IMG/VR virus record: IMGVR_UViG_3300010885_015913
Coordinates: 1 to 55,681 of that record
Reading direction: 5' to 3' (one strand)
Length of the DNA: 55,681 bases
Origin: a virus
The notes under the pieces are model-generated. The model was not told the DNA's origin. It searched no databases and was given only the letters and a program-made list of their open reading frames with translations. Of the stretch, positions 1-10,300 are shown piece by piece. A program made the position numbers and the translations under genes. Each line of letters opens with the position of its first letter. The stretch's first letter is position 1.

Positions 1-73
1 AAGTATTGTCCCAGCCCGCACGGGTGACGTAGCCCCTATCAGTGATACGCAATGGCGCACCCAAGATGTCGGT
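1..73. repeat. Left copy of the 73-bp terminal overlap
   Basis: These 73 bases are identical to positions 55609-55681. The reading frame at 55412-55681 continues exactly into the frame at 1-781, so this is a closed-circle assembly overlap rather than a biological duplication inside a gene. Whether the virion DNA is circularly permuted or has defined ends cannot be told from this. Confidence 0.95.
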
Positions 74-781
74 TGTACCTACCGCAACAGTTACCACGCT
101 TGCGCCAGAAGAGACAACACTGGAGATTTGGTAGAAGGCTTTTTTACCGCTCACAGTCGTTGATGCCACTGTTCCTGTTGCAATTACCTCGCTCATGGCC
201 TGACCGTAGTAGTCGTAGCCCGAGACGGTGATGTTTACCGAAGTTGGAGTGCCTGCGCCTGTGGTCGTAGAAACAGCACGAGGGCAGTCAAGTTGCAAGA
301 CTGTTGCACCACTTGTAGTCGTAACGGATGTAACACCAGCACCTGCGGCAAGCGTGAGCGTGGTAGCAGTTGTAATGACAGCGGCAACAATGTTGGTTGT
401 CAGCTTTGCTTGTGGAACAACGTCCCAAACATAAAGACGACCTAGTGGGCCTACACCTACGCTCATTGGGGATGGGTTTTGCAACAAAGCGTTGCCTGAA
501 CCAATAATTGTGGCGCTTGCTACAGTTTGTGAGGCGCTTACAGTGTAAGTACCTATACCGCCAGAACCAGTACCAAAAGCTGTAATATAAGTACCATTGG
601 TGAGTGACGTTGAACTGTCAATGAACATACCAACAGTAATTGGGTCACCAGAAAGCATAGCGGTGACAGTTAATGTGGTTGTAGCAATTGAGCCAGTAAA
701 AGTTGAAACAGCAGGGTACTGATCCACACCTTGAACGGTAATGGCTGAACCTAGAAATAGGTCATCTGAAAATTGGGGCAT
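1..781 (-). CDS. Virion structural protein downstream of capsid gene (N-terminal 260 codons; gene crosses the contig ends)
   Basis: Start is ATG at 781 with an AGGAG Shine-Dalgarno at 790-794. It begins [18 protein letters not shown] and runs off the left edge, continuing at 55412-55608 for 325 residues in all. The protein is rich in Thr, Val, Gly and Ala, with repeated beta-strand-like VTVAVGT-type segments and no membrane segment or catalytic motif. It sits directly after the major capsid gene, separated by a hairpin. That position fits a head decoration or minor head protein, but the role is inferred from position and composition only. Confidence 0.8.
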   Translation of the reverse strand, partial: MPQFSDDLFLGSAITVQGVDQYPAVSTFTGSIATTTLTVTAMLSGDPITVGMFIDSSTSLTNGTYITAFGTGSGGIGTYTVSASQTVASATIIGSGNALLQNPSPMSVGVGPLGRLYVWDVVPQAKLTTNIVAAVITTATTLTLAAGAGVTSVTTTSGATVLQLDCPRAVSTTTGAGTPTSVNITVSGYDYYGQAMSEVIATGTVASTTVSGKKAFYQISSVVSSGASVVTVAVGTTDILGAPLRITDRGYVTRAGWDNT

Positions 782-814
782 CTCGTCTGCTCCTTGAAAA
801 GTTTGACGAATAGT

Positions 815-846
815 GAATAAAGGGGCTGAGTTTTACCCCAGCCCCT
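815..846 (-). terminator. Hairpin terminator-like element after the major capsid gene
   Basis: GGGGCTG (822-828) pairs with CAGCCCC (839-845), with an extra A-U pair outside and a 10-nt loop. Read on the minus strand the stem is followed by TTTATTC. It lies between the capsid stop at 853 and the next start at 781. The short U-tract suggests partial termination or 3'-end protection of capsid mRNA rather than a full stop. Confidence 0.55.
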
Positions 847-852
847 AATACT

Positions 853-1767
853 TTACACGCCGGGCGTGCCGTACAGCGCGCGAGGATCTGTCCAGCCAAT
901 ATCGTAACGCTCAGTGCTCTTGTAGCGCATTGAGTCAGTTTCGAAATCGCCTTCCATAGTTTTTTCCAAACCACGACGCATCATAAGTTTCATACCTTCT
1001 GGTGCATCGGTCTCTACCCACCATGCAGTTGCTGAAGTTAAACGAGAAAGAACAGCTGCGCCTTCTGGCAACAAACCAATTGATTTAACTGGGTTGATGT
1101 CGTTATTTGCAGTGCCTGCACGTAAAACAGACTTCAGCAATACTTCAGCTTGGAACACATTGCCCGGTGCAATAACCAATTTGGTTGGTTGCAAACGGAT
1201 TTTCTTACCGTTGTTGTCAACTGCTTGACGAACTTGGATAAGCATCTGCTCTAGTGAAGTTTGCGACAAGTTAGCGGCAGTCGATAGCAAATTGCTAAAG
1301 TTACCATTAACGATTGGGTGAGTAGTGGCATTCAACTGAACGCCGTCACCGCCTGGGTAGGCACTATTGAAAGCACGATTCAGCACGTTGGCTGCAAGTG
1401 TTTCTTTAGTTTCAACCAAGGATTGCGCCAAGTGCTTGGCATATACAGAACCAATACGGATGTGGTCACCATCTTCAACCAGCACTTTGGTCAGAGCGAA
1501 GGCCAAGCCATACACTTTGTACACATAGCGTTTGAGGAAGAGGACACCACCTTGTTGATACGACACTGGAGTACCGTCAGGCAACTCAGGTGCTGCACCA
1601 AAACCGTACAGGACTGGCTCTTCGTGGTAGTTACGTGGAATACCTTGTTGCTCACGGAAAACCTCGGACCATTCATCGGTGCGCTGGTCATAAACTCCGT
1701 CGAATGCTTCGTTGAGAATTGGCTCAACGATCGATCGGAAGTCGGTACTTCTCATTGGGGCTGCCAT
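853..1767 (-). CDS. Major capsid protein
   Basis: 304 residues, without an obvious cleaved delta domain. It builds the icosahedral shell, presumably with the HK97 fold. Support is positional and compositional: it follows scaffold, is of normal coat size, and has the N-arm/E-loop/P-domain style of Mu-like and P22-like coat proteins. The segment KLVIAPGNVFQAEVLLKS is typical of the P-domain helix region in phage coat proteins that recover resistance-like 'VVPP/VIAP' strands. It ends with a conserved-looking tail YDIGWTDPRALYGTPGV. A hairpin follows the gene, as often seen after highly expressed coat genes. I am confident of the role and less so of the exact fold subfamily. Confidence 0.8.
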   Translation of the reverse strand: MAAPMRSTDFRSIVEPILNEAFDGVYDQRTDEWSEVFREQQGIPRNYHEEPVLYGFGAAPELPDGTPVSYQQGGVLFLKRYVYKVYGLAFALTKVLVEDGDHIRIGSVYAKHLAQSLVETKETLAANVLNRAFNSAYPGGDGVQLNATTHPIVNGNFSNLLSTAANLSQTSLEQMLIQVRQAVDNNGKKIRLQPTKLVIAPGNVFQAEVLLKSVLRAGTANNDINPVKSIGLLPEGAAVLSRLTSATAWWVETDAPEGMKLMMRRGLEKTMEGDFETDSMRYKSTERYDIGWTDPRALYGTPGV

Positions 1768-1782
1768 AGTCTATGCCCTCCC

Positions 1783-2352
1783 TTAGATAGCGTTAAGAGT
1801 AGCGACCAACTGATGGTTAGCAACTTGTACACGAACAATCGTGTATGCATCACCCCAAGCGTTGTCAGCGTACGGTGCTAAGTCTACAATACGTAACTGA
1901 CCGAAAGTCGCAGTACCTGTCAATGTAGCCGACATAGTGCACTGTGACAGACCAGTTGTAGTAGAACCAGCAGTTAGGTTAGAAAAATTAGCGTTATCGC
2001 CAATCGAGGTTTGGGCTACAGAGCCATCCGCTTGGATTTCATATACAATCAAAGGATCGTTATAAAAATAAGCTATGCAGCTACCAGTTTGGTAAGCTGT
2101 ATTTGCAGGCCAGTAGTTAGAAACACGACGACGACCTGTAGTATCTGTCCACTCTACGCCGGAAAATGCTCCAACGAAAGCTTCTGTAGAAGTTACAGGG
2201 TTAATAACACCATTATTGTACTTGACCGGCTGACCTTTCAGAATATCTGAAGAGTAAGCTGATGTAATGCCATTAGTCAACGCCTGAGCACGTTCCAATC
2301 CCGTAGGAAAGAACGCCGGACGAAGACCGAATGGTGCAGAAGTTGCGCTCAT
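1783..2352 (-). CDS. Conserved structural protein upstream of capsid gene
   Basis: 189 residues, beginning MSATSAPFGLRPAFFPTG, a start I recognise from uncultured tailed phages in which the gene also lies next to the coat gene. It is beta-rich, with no membrane segment or catalytic motif. It lies between the 178-residue conserved protein and the major capsid protein, 15 bp upstream of the latter. A head decoration or capsid-stabilising role is plausible from position but not shown by sequence. Confidence 0.6.
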   Translation of the reverse strand: MSATSAPFGLRPAFFPTGLERAQALTNGITSAYSSDILKGQPVKYNNGVINPVTSTEAFVGAFSGVEWTDTTGRRRVSNYWPANTAYQTGSCIAYFYNDPLIVYEIQADGSVAQTSIGDNANFSNLTAGSTTTGLSQCTMSATLTGTATFGQLRIVDLAPYADNAWGDAYTIVRVQVANHQLVATLNAI

Positions 2353-2384
2353 ATAATGAGTCCTTTCACATTCGATATGCTAAA

Positions 2385-2921
2385 TCACTCAAAAATTGGT
2401 GTTTTAGCTGTGGCGTTAGATTCCATGCCTTCGCCTTCTACTGATACAAGCGAACGACCACCGCTATCGCGAGCTCCAAGCAATTGTTCTTGTTGCACCT
2501 TAATCTTGTCCTGCTCTTCGAGCGGGGCACGATGGTGTATTTCGAACATGATTTCTTGATAAAGATCCATAGGCATCTTGTACAAGATCATTTCGTTACA
2601 AGAAACAAAACCTGCATGCTCACCAGCTTTCACTCTTAGATGCTCAAAGCCCGGCAATTCTTCGGCTTTTACAGGCTCATAACCCATTCGCATCCGTTTG
2701 TGGATTGGGTCGTACTGATTTGTAGAAGACAACCAGCACAAATGGTAACCCGGAATTTCGGGTGGGGTCGGAAGTGCTTCTTGAAGCCACTCCGAGCGGA
2801 ACATCTTACGACGCTCCTCGGAAAATACAAAGTTGGTTTCGGGTGCATCGCGCTTACGATCATCGGCAGCACGACTTTCACGTCCTACACCAGCGTTTTT
2901 CTTTATTCTGTCATCCATCAT
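2385..2921 (-). CDS. Conserved phage head-module protein of unknown function
   Basis: 178 residues, with a charged N-terminus and a central conserved-looking block IPGYHLCWLSSTNQYDPI followed by HKRMRMGYEPVKAEELPGF. This block is familiar from phage head modules, where the gene sits beside the scaffold gene as here. The start overlaps the scaffold stop by one base (2921), indicating translational coupling. No enzymatic motif is seen. The C-terminal third is Glu/Gln-rich and probably helical. Confidence 0.65.
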   Translation of the reverse strand: MMDDRIKKNAGVGRESRAADDRKRDAPETNFVFSEERRKMFRSEWLQEALPTPPEIPGYHLCWLSSTNQYDPIHKRMRMGYEPVKAEELPGFEHLRVKAGEHAGFVSCNEMILYKMPMDLYQEIMFEIHHRAPLEEQDKIKVQQEQLLGARDSGGRSLVSVEGEGMESNATAKTPIFE

Positions 2922-3904
2922 TAGCCCCTATTCGGTTTGTTTTGACGATCCCAATCCGCAAATTTACGAATCATCTTATTACGTCGTTCTGTATTATCCC
3001 ACATGCCTGCTTCCTTAATGGCTGCGACACGATCAGGTGTTAAGCGAAACTCATTAGGTCGTACTCCGCCTGATGATTCTCGCCCCGAACTAGTAACCAC
3101 AGATCTAGGCCTCTGATTTCTGTTACGCTCATTATATCCTGTGTTAGAACGATGTGGTAAATATTTTTGTAAACGCTCGTCAAGCTCTTCCCAATAATCT
3201 TCTTGAGTTGGGTCAAACCCTTCTTCAGTCAATGTACGGTCAATTTTTTGAGCAATCTCTGAATCAAGATCTTTGGCTTGAGGGTCATACCAATTGTTGC
3301 GACTCATCCAATCAGCAGCCATTCTCTGAACCATAGGGTCAGGAAGTTGAATATTCTGCTTAGGTTGTTGCGACATTTGGCGAGTGGCAGTCTCCTTAAT
3401 ATTGCTTAAAGACTCCATCTTGCGCTGAGCCTCGTATAGCATCTCTTGAGCTTGAACCAAAGATTCACCATCTTGTGCAGACACAGCATCTTTCATCTTC
3501 ATTTTGGCGTACTCAACTTGTACACCAGCATCGTCGATGGCTTTATCTACACGTGCTAATTCTGCGCCTGATGTTTTCTTTTCCAACACAGCCAGTCTAT
3601 CCGCCAAGGCATTATTCTGCTTCTTTAGTGCAGAAATAAGATGGTTAGACTCACGTGCCTTTTCACGATGAAGTTGCTTCTTGAGCTTTCTCTCTTCTCG
3701 ACGAGCTGCTCGAATAGCTTCACGTTCAGGATCATTATCAGATACGCCGTCCTTGGCTTCATAATCGCCAGAAGGCCCATCGTCATCGTCATCGGAGTTA
3801 TTTTCAGAAGTTTGAGGTGATGGCTCACTATCAGGAAGCTGCACGACAGCAGATCCATCAAGCTCCTCATCCACCTGTAGCTCCAATTTTTCAGTAGGAG
3901 TCAT
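2921..3904 (-). CDS. Capsid scaffolding protein
   Basis: 327 residues. The acidic N-terminal region (about 1-65) holds an Asp-rich run. Long charged helices follow (about 65-190, Arg/Lys/Glu rich, coiled-coil-like), and the C-terminus is basic (about 270-327, many Arg/Asn). This acidic-helical-basic plan and the place between portal and coat genes are typical of scaffolding proteins, whose basic C-terminus binds coat subunits during procapsid assembly. No protease motif is visible, so scaffold exit or recycling as in P22 is more likely than cleavage. Confidence 0.75.
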   Translation of the reverse strand: MTPTEKLELQVDEELDGSAVVQLPDSEPSPQTSENNSDDDDDGPSGDYEAKDGVSDNDPEREAIRAARREERKLKKQLHREKARESNHLISALKKQNNALADRLAVLEKKTSGAELARVDKAIDDAGVQVEYAKMKMKDAVSAQDGESLVQAQEMLYEAQRKMESLSNIKETATRQMSQQPKQNIQLPDPMVQRMAADWMSRNNWYDPQAKDLDSEIAQKIDRTLTEEGFDPTQEDYWEELDERLQKYLPHRSNTGYNERNRNQRPRSVVTSSGRESSGGVRPNEFRLTPDRVAAIKEAGMWDNTERRNKMIRKFADWDRQNKPNRG

Positions 3905-3924
3905 ATAGTTTTACCTTTCTGCGC

Positions 3925-4347
3925 TTAAACAAACGCTTTAATTGCGAGGGGGTCCCCAGTACAGGCGCCAATGAGCTCATGGTCATTGAAAAAAGTAAAT
4001 AGCGCTTTACCTTTTTGCTCACCTTGCTCAAAGTCGATTTCCCAACGATCGCCACCCCATTTTGGCACACGCACGTAATCCCCAACTCGTGCCCATGCTC
4101 CTTCTGGCCATGGTTCCATGGTGTCACGCTTCATAAATGCAAGCGGGCCTACGGCAATAACTTTGCCGATCATGGTGTTCCACTTCTCAGTTTCTTTTGT
4201 TTCTTCCACTAACATAATACCCGATGCGGTAACTTTGTCTTTAACGGCGCGAAGCTGCACCAAGACACGAGCACCATAAGGGCGCATAAGTGGATCTACT
4301 AACGGAAACGCTTCTGCAAGCGTTTGCTCAGCGATATCATTCGACAT
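3925..4347 (-). CDS. GroES-like co-chaperonin
   Basis: 140 residues. Residues from about 20 onward follow the GroES (Cpn10) plan: PYGARVLVQLRAV (first beta-strand), a mobile-loop-like segment VTASGIMLVEETKETE, then GKVIAVGPL and VGDYVRVPKWGG (late barrel strands). Phage GroES homologues such as T4 gp31 replace host GroES when GroEL folds large coat proteins. Its place just before scaffold and coat supports the same job. The mobile-loop tripeptide is IML, close to the hydrophobic IVL/IML that docks onto GroEL. Its end leaves a 20-bp gap before scaffold. Confidence 0.7.
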   Translation of the reverse strand: MSNDIAEQTLAEAFPLVDPLMRPYGARVLVQLRAVKDKVTASGIMLVEETKETEKWNTMIGKVIAVGPLAFMKRDTMEPWPEGAWARVGDYVRVPKWGGDRWEIDFEQGEQKGKALFTFFNDHELIGACTGDPLAIKAFV

Positions 4348-4525
4348 CTCGTTTTTCCTCTTCTAAAAGAGCATCAAGAATTGACAAAGCTTCTTCCAAG
4401 CCTTGGTAATGGCCCACCAAGCGCTGATAAGATTCAAAATTCACAGGCGTACCAGCTTTAAGTACCTGTGAAATCTGTTCTTGCTCAGCCTTGATGCGGC
4501 CAATAAAGTCTGAAATAGTCCTCAT
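4337..4525 (-). CDS. Small helical protein, unknown function
   Basis: 62 residues, predicted all-helical, with many Gln, Glu and Leu: ISDFIGRIKAEQEQISQVL, then a second helix ending in an acidic EEEKRD tail. It overlaps the co-chaperonin gene by 11 bp and abuts the 91-residue gene (1-bp overlap), so it is coupled in the head operon. No family recognised. Confidence 0.6.
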   Translation of the reverse strand: MRTISDFIGRIKAEQEQISQVLKAGTPVNFESYQRLVGHYQGLEEALSILDALLEEEKRDVE

Positions 4526-4800
4526 CAGCGACCGCGACCTGCTTTTCGCATAGGTAGTGCTATTGCGATTGTCAGACCGGGACCTTTAGGAGAGCCACCC
4601 TTTTTTAGAGTAGCAATCTTACCGGTTGGTTTAGGCAGAGGCTGCTTCTGTGAAGAATCCTCTATCAGTGTGCGAGTTTTGCTTTCTGGCATAACTGCGC
4701 CACCTGATTTATAGCCTTTAATTCCTTTGCCTTTGGCTTGTGTAAAACCACCGGCTTCGCCCATAGCTAGGCGTTTATGCATGTTGATGTCGTCAGACAT
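4525..4800 (-). CDS. Small basic KGG-motif protein, unknown function
   Basis: 91 residues, strongly basic and Gly/Lys/Pro-rich, probably disordered. It carries GYKSGGAV and LKKGGSPKG, members of a Lys-x-Gly-Gly motif that recurs in several virion-module proteins here, and ends RKAGRGR. An AGGAGGT Shine-Dalgarno lies inside the 3' end of the portal gene, which this gene overlaps by 8 bp. A DNA-binding or packaging-accessory role would fit the charge but is a guess. Confidence 0.6.
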   Translation of the reverse strand: MSDDINMHKRLAMGEAGGFTQAKGKGIKGYKSGGAVMPESKTRTLIEDSSQKQPLPKPTGKIATLKKGGSPKGPGLTIAIALPMRKAGRGR

Positions 4801-7324
4801 TTTGACCTCCTAATTGAGATTGTAGTTCTTGCTGTGCGGAAAGAGCAGTTCTTACTTGCTCATGCTGTAATAAAGCTGCGTCATGAGACAACTCAGCCGA
4901 TTTGATACGTTCCTGAGTAAGGTTATCCTCAGTATTTAAGATTAGATCTGTTTGCAATTTCTTCTCATTTGCTTGCTGATCTAATGCCATTTTTTGCGCC
5001 TTCAATTGCAGATCACCTTGGTCTTTTGTTGCACGACGCTGTGTCTCAGCCATAGAAGTTTGCATAAAGGCTTGTGTTGCAGGGTCTGGAGGTGGCGCGC
5101 CTCTCATTTGCTGCAGCATTTGTATTGATTTTTGGATGATTGGCGGTATTTGTTCAAATGCGCCTTGGGTATCCATCATCACATGCTGCGATGAAACGGC
5201 TAAAAGCTTATCAGCATCATGCGGTAACTGCTGTTCGCGCATAACATCAAACGGTCTACCTAAAGCTTCGCTTGCGTAGGTATCAATTTGGTTGAGATAC
5301 CATAAAGTGACATGCTGCTTTAGGTGCTCAAGTGCTGCTGGGACATAAGTAGGGGCAATTATGGGATTACTACCATACATTGGGTTTTGTAGGTAATCCA
5401 GCAACACCTGAATGTGTGATAAATGGTCCTGATGTGGGAAAGCTCCAACAGCTTTGCCTACAGTCATGGCCACATTCTCCAAAGCTGGGTTCATATCCTT
5501 AACATTTTGTGGATCTGGCAGTACTTCGTTAATATCTGGGATCTTAATCTGCCGTAGAATACGTTTTTCAACAGCTAGACGGTTATATAGGTCAGGATTT
5601 GCTTGTGAACGTGCTGCAAGTGCTTGAATTTGTGCGTAGCGCTGAGTTTCTGAAAAGATATGTGGATCAGAAACAGGCACAATGTCAGAATTCTTTTCAA
5701 AATCCTCTTTTGTAACACCAATATCTTCAGCAATGTCATTTAAGCGTTGCTCATCAAGATACCAGCGGTTAAGACGTGCAATAACTTTAAGCACTCTCTT
5801 TTGCGACTCATGCAAACGTGCATGAATTGAAGAGAAAACAGCAGCGCCTTGCTCAATAAGGGCTTGTGTAGTACCTACCGGAGCTTGAGAATTAACATCA
5901 GCTATCTTCTCTTCACTAGTGGTGACCACGCCTTTAGCAGCATCGGTTAACCAGCCTAAAAGTGAGAATAGAACTGGGCTTGGCGGATTAAATGGTATAG
6001 GCATGGCGATCTTACGAACATCATCTACACCCGGTGCACCCTCAATCTCAGCAATCTGTGTAGGCTCAATGGTAGTACTTTGGCCAGAAATCTTGGCACC
6101 TTTGAGCTTCAACATGGTTGGTGCAGTATTGATGTGGGCGCTATCCAATAATGCACGTAATGCGCCAGTCAGTGCTGCCGATAAGCCACCAATGAGATGT
6201 GGAAAACCAATAGCATACGCACCACGCCAAGGGATAAACTTAAACTCAATAATCCAATCCATCTTGGATAGAGTCTTATCGCCTAATTCCCAGTTACGAT
6301 ATAAGCCTACAACTTCACGAGAAATCTCATCGATAGTTAAGATATACGGCGCGCGTTCACCTTTGGAGTAGGTATCATCCTCAAGCTCAAGCCATGTATA
6401 GATATTAAAGACTCGACGTACGCCATCAATATTCTCGCTTTGAGAACTCTTACCTTCAATCTTTTTATTGGCCTTCTCAGCTTTAGACTCTTCAGGCTCC
6501 ATACTTGCGCGATGAATTTGAATATCCAAATACAAGCCTTGCGCTACACGAAGCTCAAATTCTTCCTGCGTAATATCTTGCACCTCAGTAATACGAGCTG
6601 CGGTGTAAAAGTTACCAGCAGAAAATGGCAAATAGATATTGTCAATTGGCACGAACTCTACGCAAGGTCGTTTCTTTTGATCATCGTACCAGATTTTGAA
6701 ATACTGTGAGCCGCCCAGTGGAATCTGCGTAAACATCTGCTCTTGCTCATCGCGAAACTCTTCAATTTGCTCAGTTAACTGCCAATTGAGAAATTCTTTT
6801 TTACGATCAGCACGCTTAGTTTTTTCTTCAGTAATCTCGCCATAAAGCTTAGTTCTTACTGGACCATCCGGTGGAAAGAGTTCCTTAATAGCTCTTGCTG
6901 CAAAGTCTACGCAAGCTTCAGCCATTACTGGGTGTACTACCTTTGATGCACCTTGGAAAGATGCTCCACCCGGCGCGTCATGCCCTAAGCCTGTGCGCCG
7001 AATTCCATCCTCATATTGCTTATCACGCTCAGATCGGGCATCTTTATCTTTATCGATAAGATCCAAATACTTAATAGCGACATTACCCATGTCATAGGCA
7101 GGTAATATCTCAGCAAGATTCTCATAGAAATCAGGCTCATCATCTGGGCCTTTAAGATCATCCATACGTACGATGACTGAGCCATCAGGTAACTCTTCAA
7201 TATTACCTTCTTCCATATCAGCATCAAAGATGTCATTAAACTTATGGTCATCATCAGTCTCTTCATCTTCAACAGGCCCAACAAAACGACTATAGTCTTG
7301 TGGTATGGGCATTTCAGTAGCCAT
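4793..7324 (-). CDS. Portal protein (P22-like)
   Basis: 843 residues, the size of the long P22/podovirus portal class. It forms the dodecameric ring at the capsid vertex through which DNA is packaged and ejected. The N-terminal about 70 residues are very acidic. The central region holds portal-like alpha/beta segments and a stem/clip-like part. The C-terminal about 100 residues form a long Gln/Glu/Lys helix, like the P22 portal barrel. It lies downstream of terminase and upstream of scaffold and coat. The start overlaps the upstream giant gene by 3 bp (TAATG) with a GGAGAA site. Confidence 0.8.
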   Translation of the reverse strand: MATEMPIPQDYSRFVGPVEDEETDDDHKFNDIFDADMEEGNIEELPDGSVIVRMDDLKGPDDEPDFYENLAEILPAYDMGNVAIKYLDLIDKDKDARSERDKQYEDGIRRTGLGHDAPGGASFQGASKVVHPVMAEACVDFAARAIKELFPPDGPVRTKLYGEITEEKTKRADRKKEFLNWQLTEQIEEFRDEQEQMFTQIPLGGSQYFKIWYDDQKKRPCVEFVPIDNIYLPFSAGNFYTAARITEVQDITQEEFELRVAQGLYLDIQIHRASMEPEESKAEKANKKIEGKSSQSENIDGVRRVFNIYTWLELEDDTYSKGERAPYILTIDEISREVVGLYRNWELGDKTLSKMDWIIEFKFIPWRGAYAIGFPHLIGGLSAALTGALRALLDSAHINTAPTMLKLKGAKISGQSTTIEPTQIAEIEGAPGVDDVRKIAMPIPFNPPSPVLFSLLGWLTDAAKGVVTTSEEKIADVNSQAPVGTTQALIEQGAAVFSSIHARLHESQKRVLKVIARLNRWYLDEQRLNDIAEDIGVTKEDFEKNSDIVPVSDPHIFSETQRYAQIQALAARSQANPDLYNRLAVEKRILRQIKIPDINEVLPDPQNVKDMNPALENVAMTVGKAVGAFPHQDHLSHIQVLLDYLQNPMYGSNPIIAPTYVPAALEHLKQHVTLWYLNQIDTYASEALGRPFDVMREQQLPHDADKLLAVSSQHVMMDTQGAFEQIPPIIQKSIQMLQQMRGAPPPDPATQAFMQTSMAETQRRATKDQGDLQLKAQKMALDQQANEKKLQTDLILNTEDNLTQERIKSAELSHDAALLQHEQVRTALSAQQELQSQLGGQNV

Positions 7325-10300
7325 TAGGTTCTCCGAAGTTCAGCCCGCATGGCGGGAATTGTTTTTGCAATGCGCACTGTGCCACCTTTGGCGAATCCAA
7401 CACCACGCTCACGTTGAATGTGTTGTATGAGTAAGCGCTTTAAAAACTCTTTTTGCTCAGGCGCTAAAGCTCGTGCGTTAAATGACCAATTGCTAACGCT
7501 ATCAATCAGTTCTGGCGTGAGCGCAATATTGGAATCACGTGAACTGCGCACAATTTGCGCAAATACATTTTGTGCTTGCGTTGATTGCTCAATAGAAAGA
7601 CGCTGCGATAATTCAGTATCTGATAAATTGCTTACGTTAGGCGTAACTGCATTGCGCTGTGCGGCACGGACGTTGGCAGAAAACTGTCTTCCTGCAGCAA
7701 CCATTTGTGCTTCTGTATCTATTTGACTACGAATAATGTCATCAGCTTCGTCACGCATAGCTTCTAATGATCTTAGATTTCCTTCTGAGATAGCGCCTAA
7801 CATCTCTTGTCTAATTAGCGGCGCCATTCTGCGTGTGATGCTTGCATGAGCAGCGTTAAGCTCATCATACAGCGTATTTAAACGAGCAAGCTCAGGTGTT
7901 GTAGCACCGGGTCTATTGGCAGGGTGCGTAGGATCAGGTTCAAATAAACCAAGATCCTCAGGCGGTAGTTGCACTTCAGCAGGTGGTGGTGCCAATTGCT
8001 CTGGCGCAGCATTAGGTTGCATAAGGGCATCGTATTGCCGATAATCACCGGGAAAATAGTTTGTGTTATACCCTTCCGCTTCCACTACGTGAGCCAATAA
8101 TTCACGCTCTTGCTGTGTTAAATTGTCAAGCCCAACAAGTTGAGGGTCTACATTTCTAATACCATTTGCAAGATCATTTGTTGAATACATACCACTATTA
8201 AACGAAAATCTATCGTTTCCTAAGAAATTGTCATTTTGGGCAAGTGCAGCTTCGCCTATATTAAGAAACATTTGATATAGCTCGTCTATAGAACGAGGCG
8301 GTGCTACTTCTTGTTGTCGTTGCGCCAGTTGCTGTGAAGGCGTATACTCAAGATTACTAAGCGCTGCTTGTGTATCTTGTGGCGCAAGTTGATTACGCAA
8401 TTCACTACGCGATTGTCTAATTTGCGCTGCTCGTTCACGCAAATCATCTAGCGCTTGTGCATCTATAGGCTCGCCTTGCTCTTCTAAAGCAACATACTCA
8501 TCTATGTCATCAATTACGCGACTATACTCAGCATCAAGTTCTGTAAGACGAGTTCGCACTGCAGCAGGCATGGCGTCAGGCACAGTAAGCTCTGGTCGCA
8601 ACTGATCTATAGTACCAAGTACATACTCTATTATTGCAGGGTTTTCATTTCCAAAATACGCAGCTCTGTCCTCGTTGCGTAATGAATCTAAAAACTCGCG
8701 TTGCGCAAAAAGGGAGTCGCGATCTTGCGCTTCAGCATCAATACGTTCGGATTCCATAGCTTCAGCTATCTCTTCAAGCAATCGATTTGCCGTATTCAAT
8801 TGCTCAGCATTAAAACTATTGCGCATAGTTTCAAGCGATTGACGTTGCGCCAATGCGCGTGAAGGCGTATACTCAAGATTACTAAGCGCTGTTTGCGTAT
8901 CCTGCGGTGCAATATCTGGGTTCTGTTCTTCTATAAAGCGTAGTGCATACTCAATGATAGCTGGGTCTTCATCACCTGCGTAATACTCCGGGTCGTCGCG
9001 AAATGCTTGTAAAAAGTCGCGTTGCGCAGAAAGTGGGCTCTCATTTCGCTGTATAGCATCATATACAACCTGCTCTAACTGCCCCATAATTTCAGTATGC
9101 AACTCATTTGCGTCATCCAATTGCCGCGCAGTTAAACGATTACGCATATCGGCTGTGGACTCAACCGCAAACCTACTCTGTTGTGCAGTTGCAGATGGTG
9201 TATCGTCCATCGCCCCTGCAACAATCTCATTGAATTGTTTTTGCGTTACAAAACGAGGCAGCTCTACAAAGTCAAAATCCAAGCTTCTAACGTCAGCAGA
9301 ACTCATGCCTTGTACTCTTTGACTTAGTGAACGCATATCGGCAGGCATCTGCGTATCAAACACACCCGCATGTCTTTGCATATCAGAGCCTGAACCTATG
9401 ATTATATCTGCTTTAGAATTTAAATACGCAGCAATGCCTTCGCTATATGCGCGGTCAATAGCGCCATTTCGATAGCCATTAACCCAAGTTGCGTTGTATT
9501 TCCCAGGCTTAGTCGCACGTTCCAAACGTATGGTTGCAACAGGGTACCCTGTTGTACTATCTCGCACACTGGCTAATTTTACGCCATTATTATAAAGTTC
9601 TTCAGTGTATGTTGAAGTTTGTTTACCTTCAATTGCATTAGGGTTGCGCTTACCTGTTGTGATGTCAATTAGTGGCTCATGTCTTTGCTGCTTACCAGTA
9701 AGGAAATGCTTTTTAGTATCTCCCGCGGTTCCACCTTCAGCAACACAATGGTCAAGAATTGCAGAATCGGCTGACAAGTCTCTGTATGCTTGCTCTCTTG
9801 GTGTATTGGCATCAAACTCAATAACAGCTGTATTATAGAAATGCATATCCAATGGCACCTGCTGTACTCGTTCTTGTAGAACAGTATTAACATTGGTAAG
9901 AAATGTTTGCGCAGCTTTTTCTTCTTCTATTTCTCTAAGTCGGCGCTTATCAAAATGCTGTTGCACATACTTATCAACTGTTAAGCCTTTTAACTTCTCA
10001 ACAGGTACCTTGCCTGTAAGAACGTCATTATAAAAGCTACTCACCATGTCTTCAATACCTAGAGCGCCTAGTGTCCCTTTTTTCAAATTGTAGGCTATAG
10101 ACTGAGGCGGCGCTTTAGTAAGTGATGGATAGAAAGGTACTTCCTGTGGAGGCAATTCATTCAATACTTTGCTTACTATTCTTGGCTGCACAGCAGCATC
10201 AGCAAGGGTTTCGTAATCTTGCGCAATACGCAAGTTAGCCATATCTTTGCGAAGCTTATTGCGCTCAGCAATTTTGGCATCATATTTACGCATGAAATCG

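Noticed and set aside
1318-1881. 187-codon open frame on the plus strand across the capsid gene
   Set aside because: It is antisense to the major capsid gene, has no ribosome site and encodes a Cys/Trp/His-scattered product without family traits.
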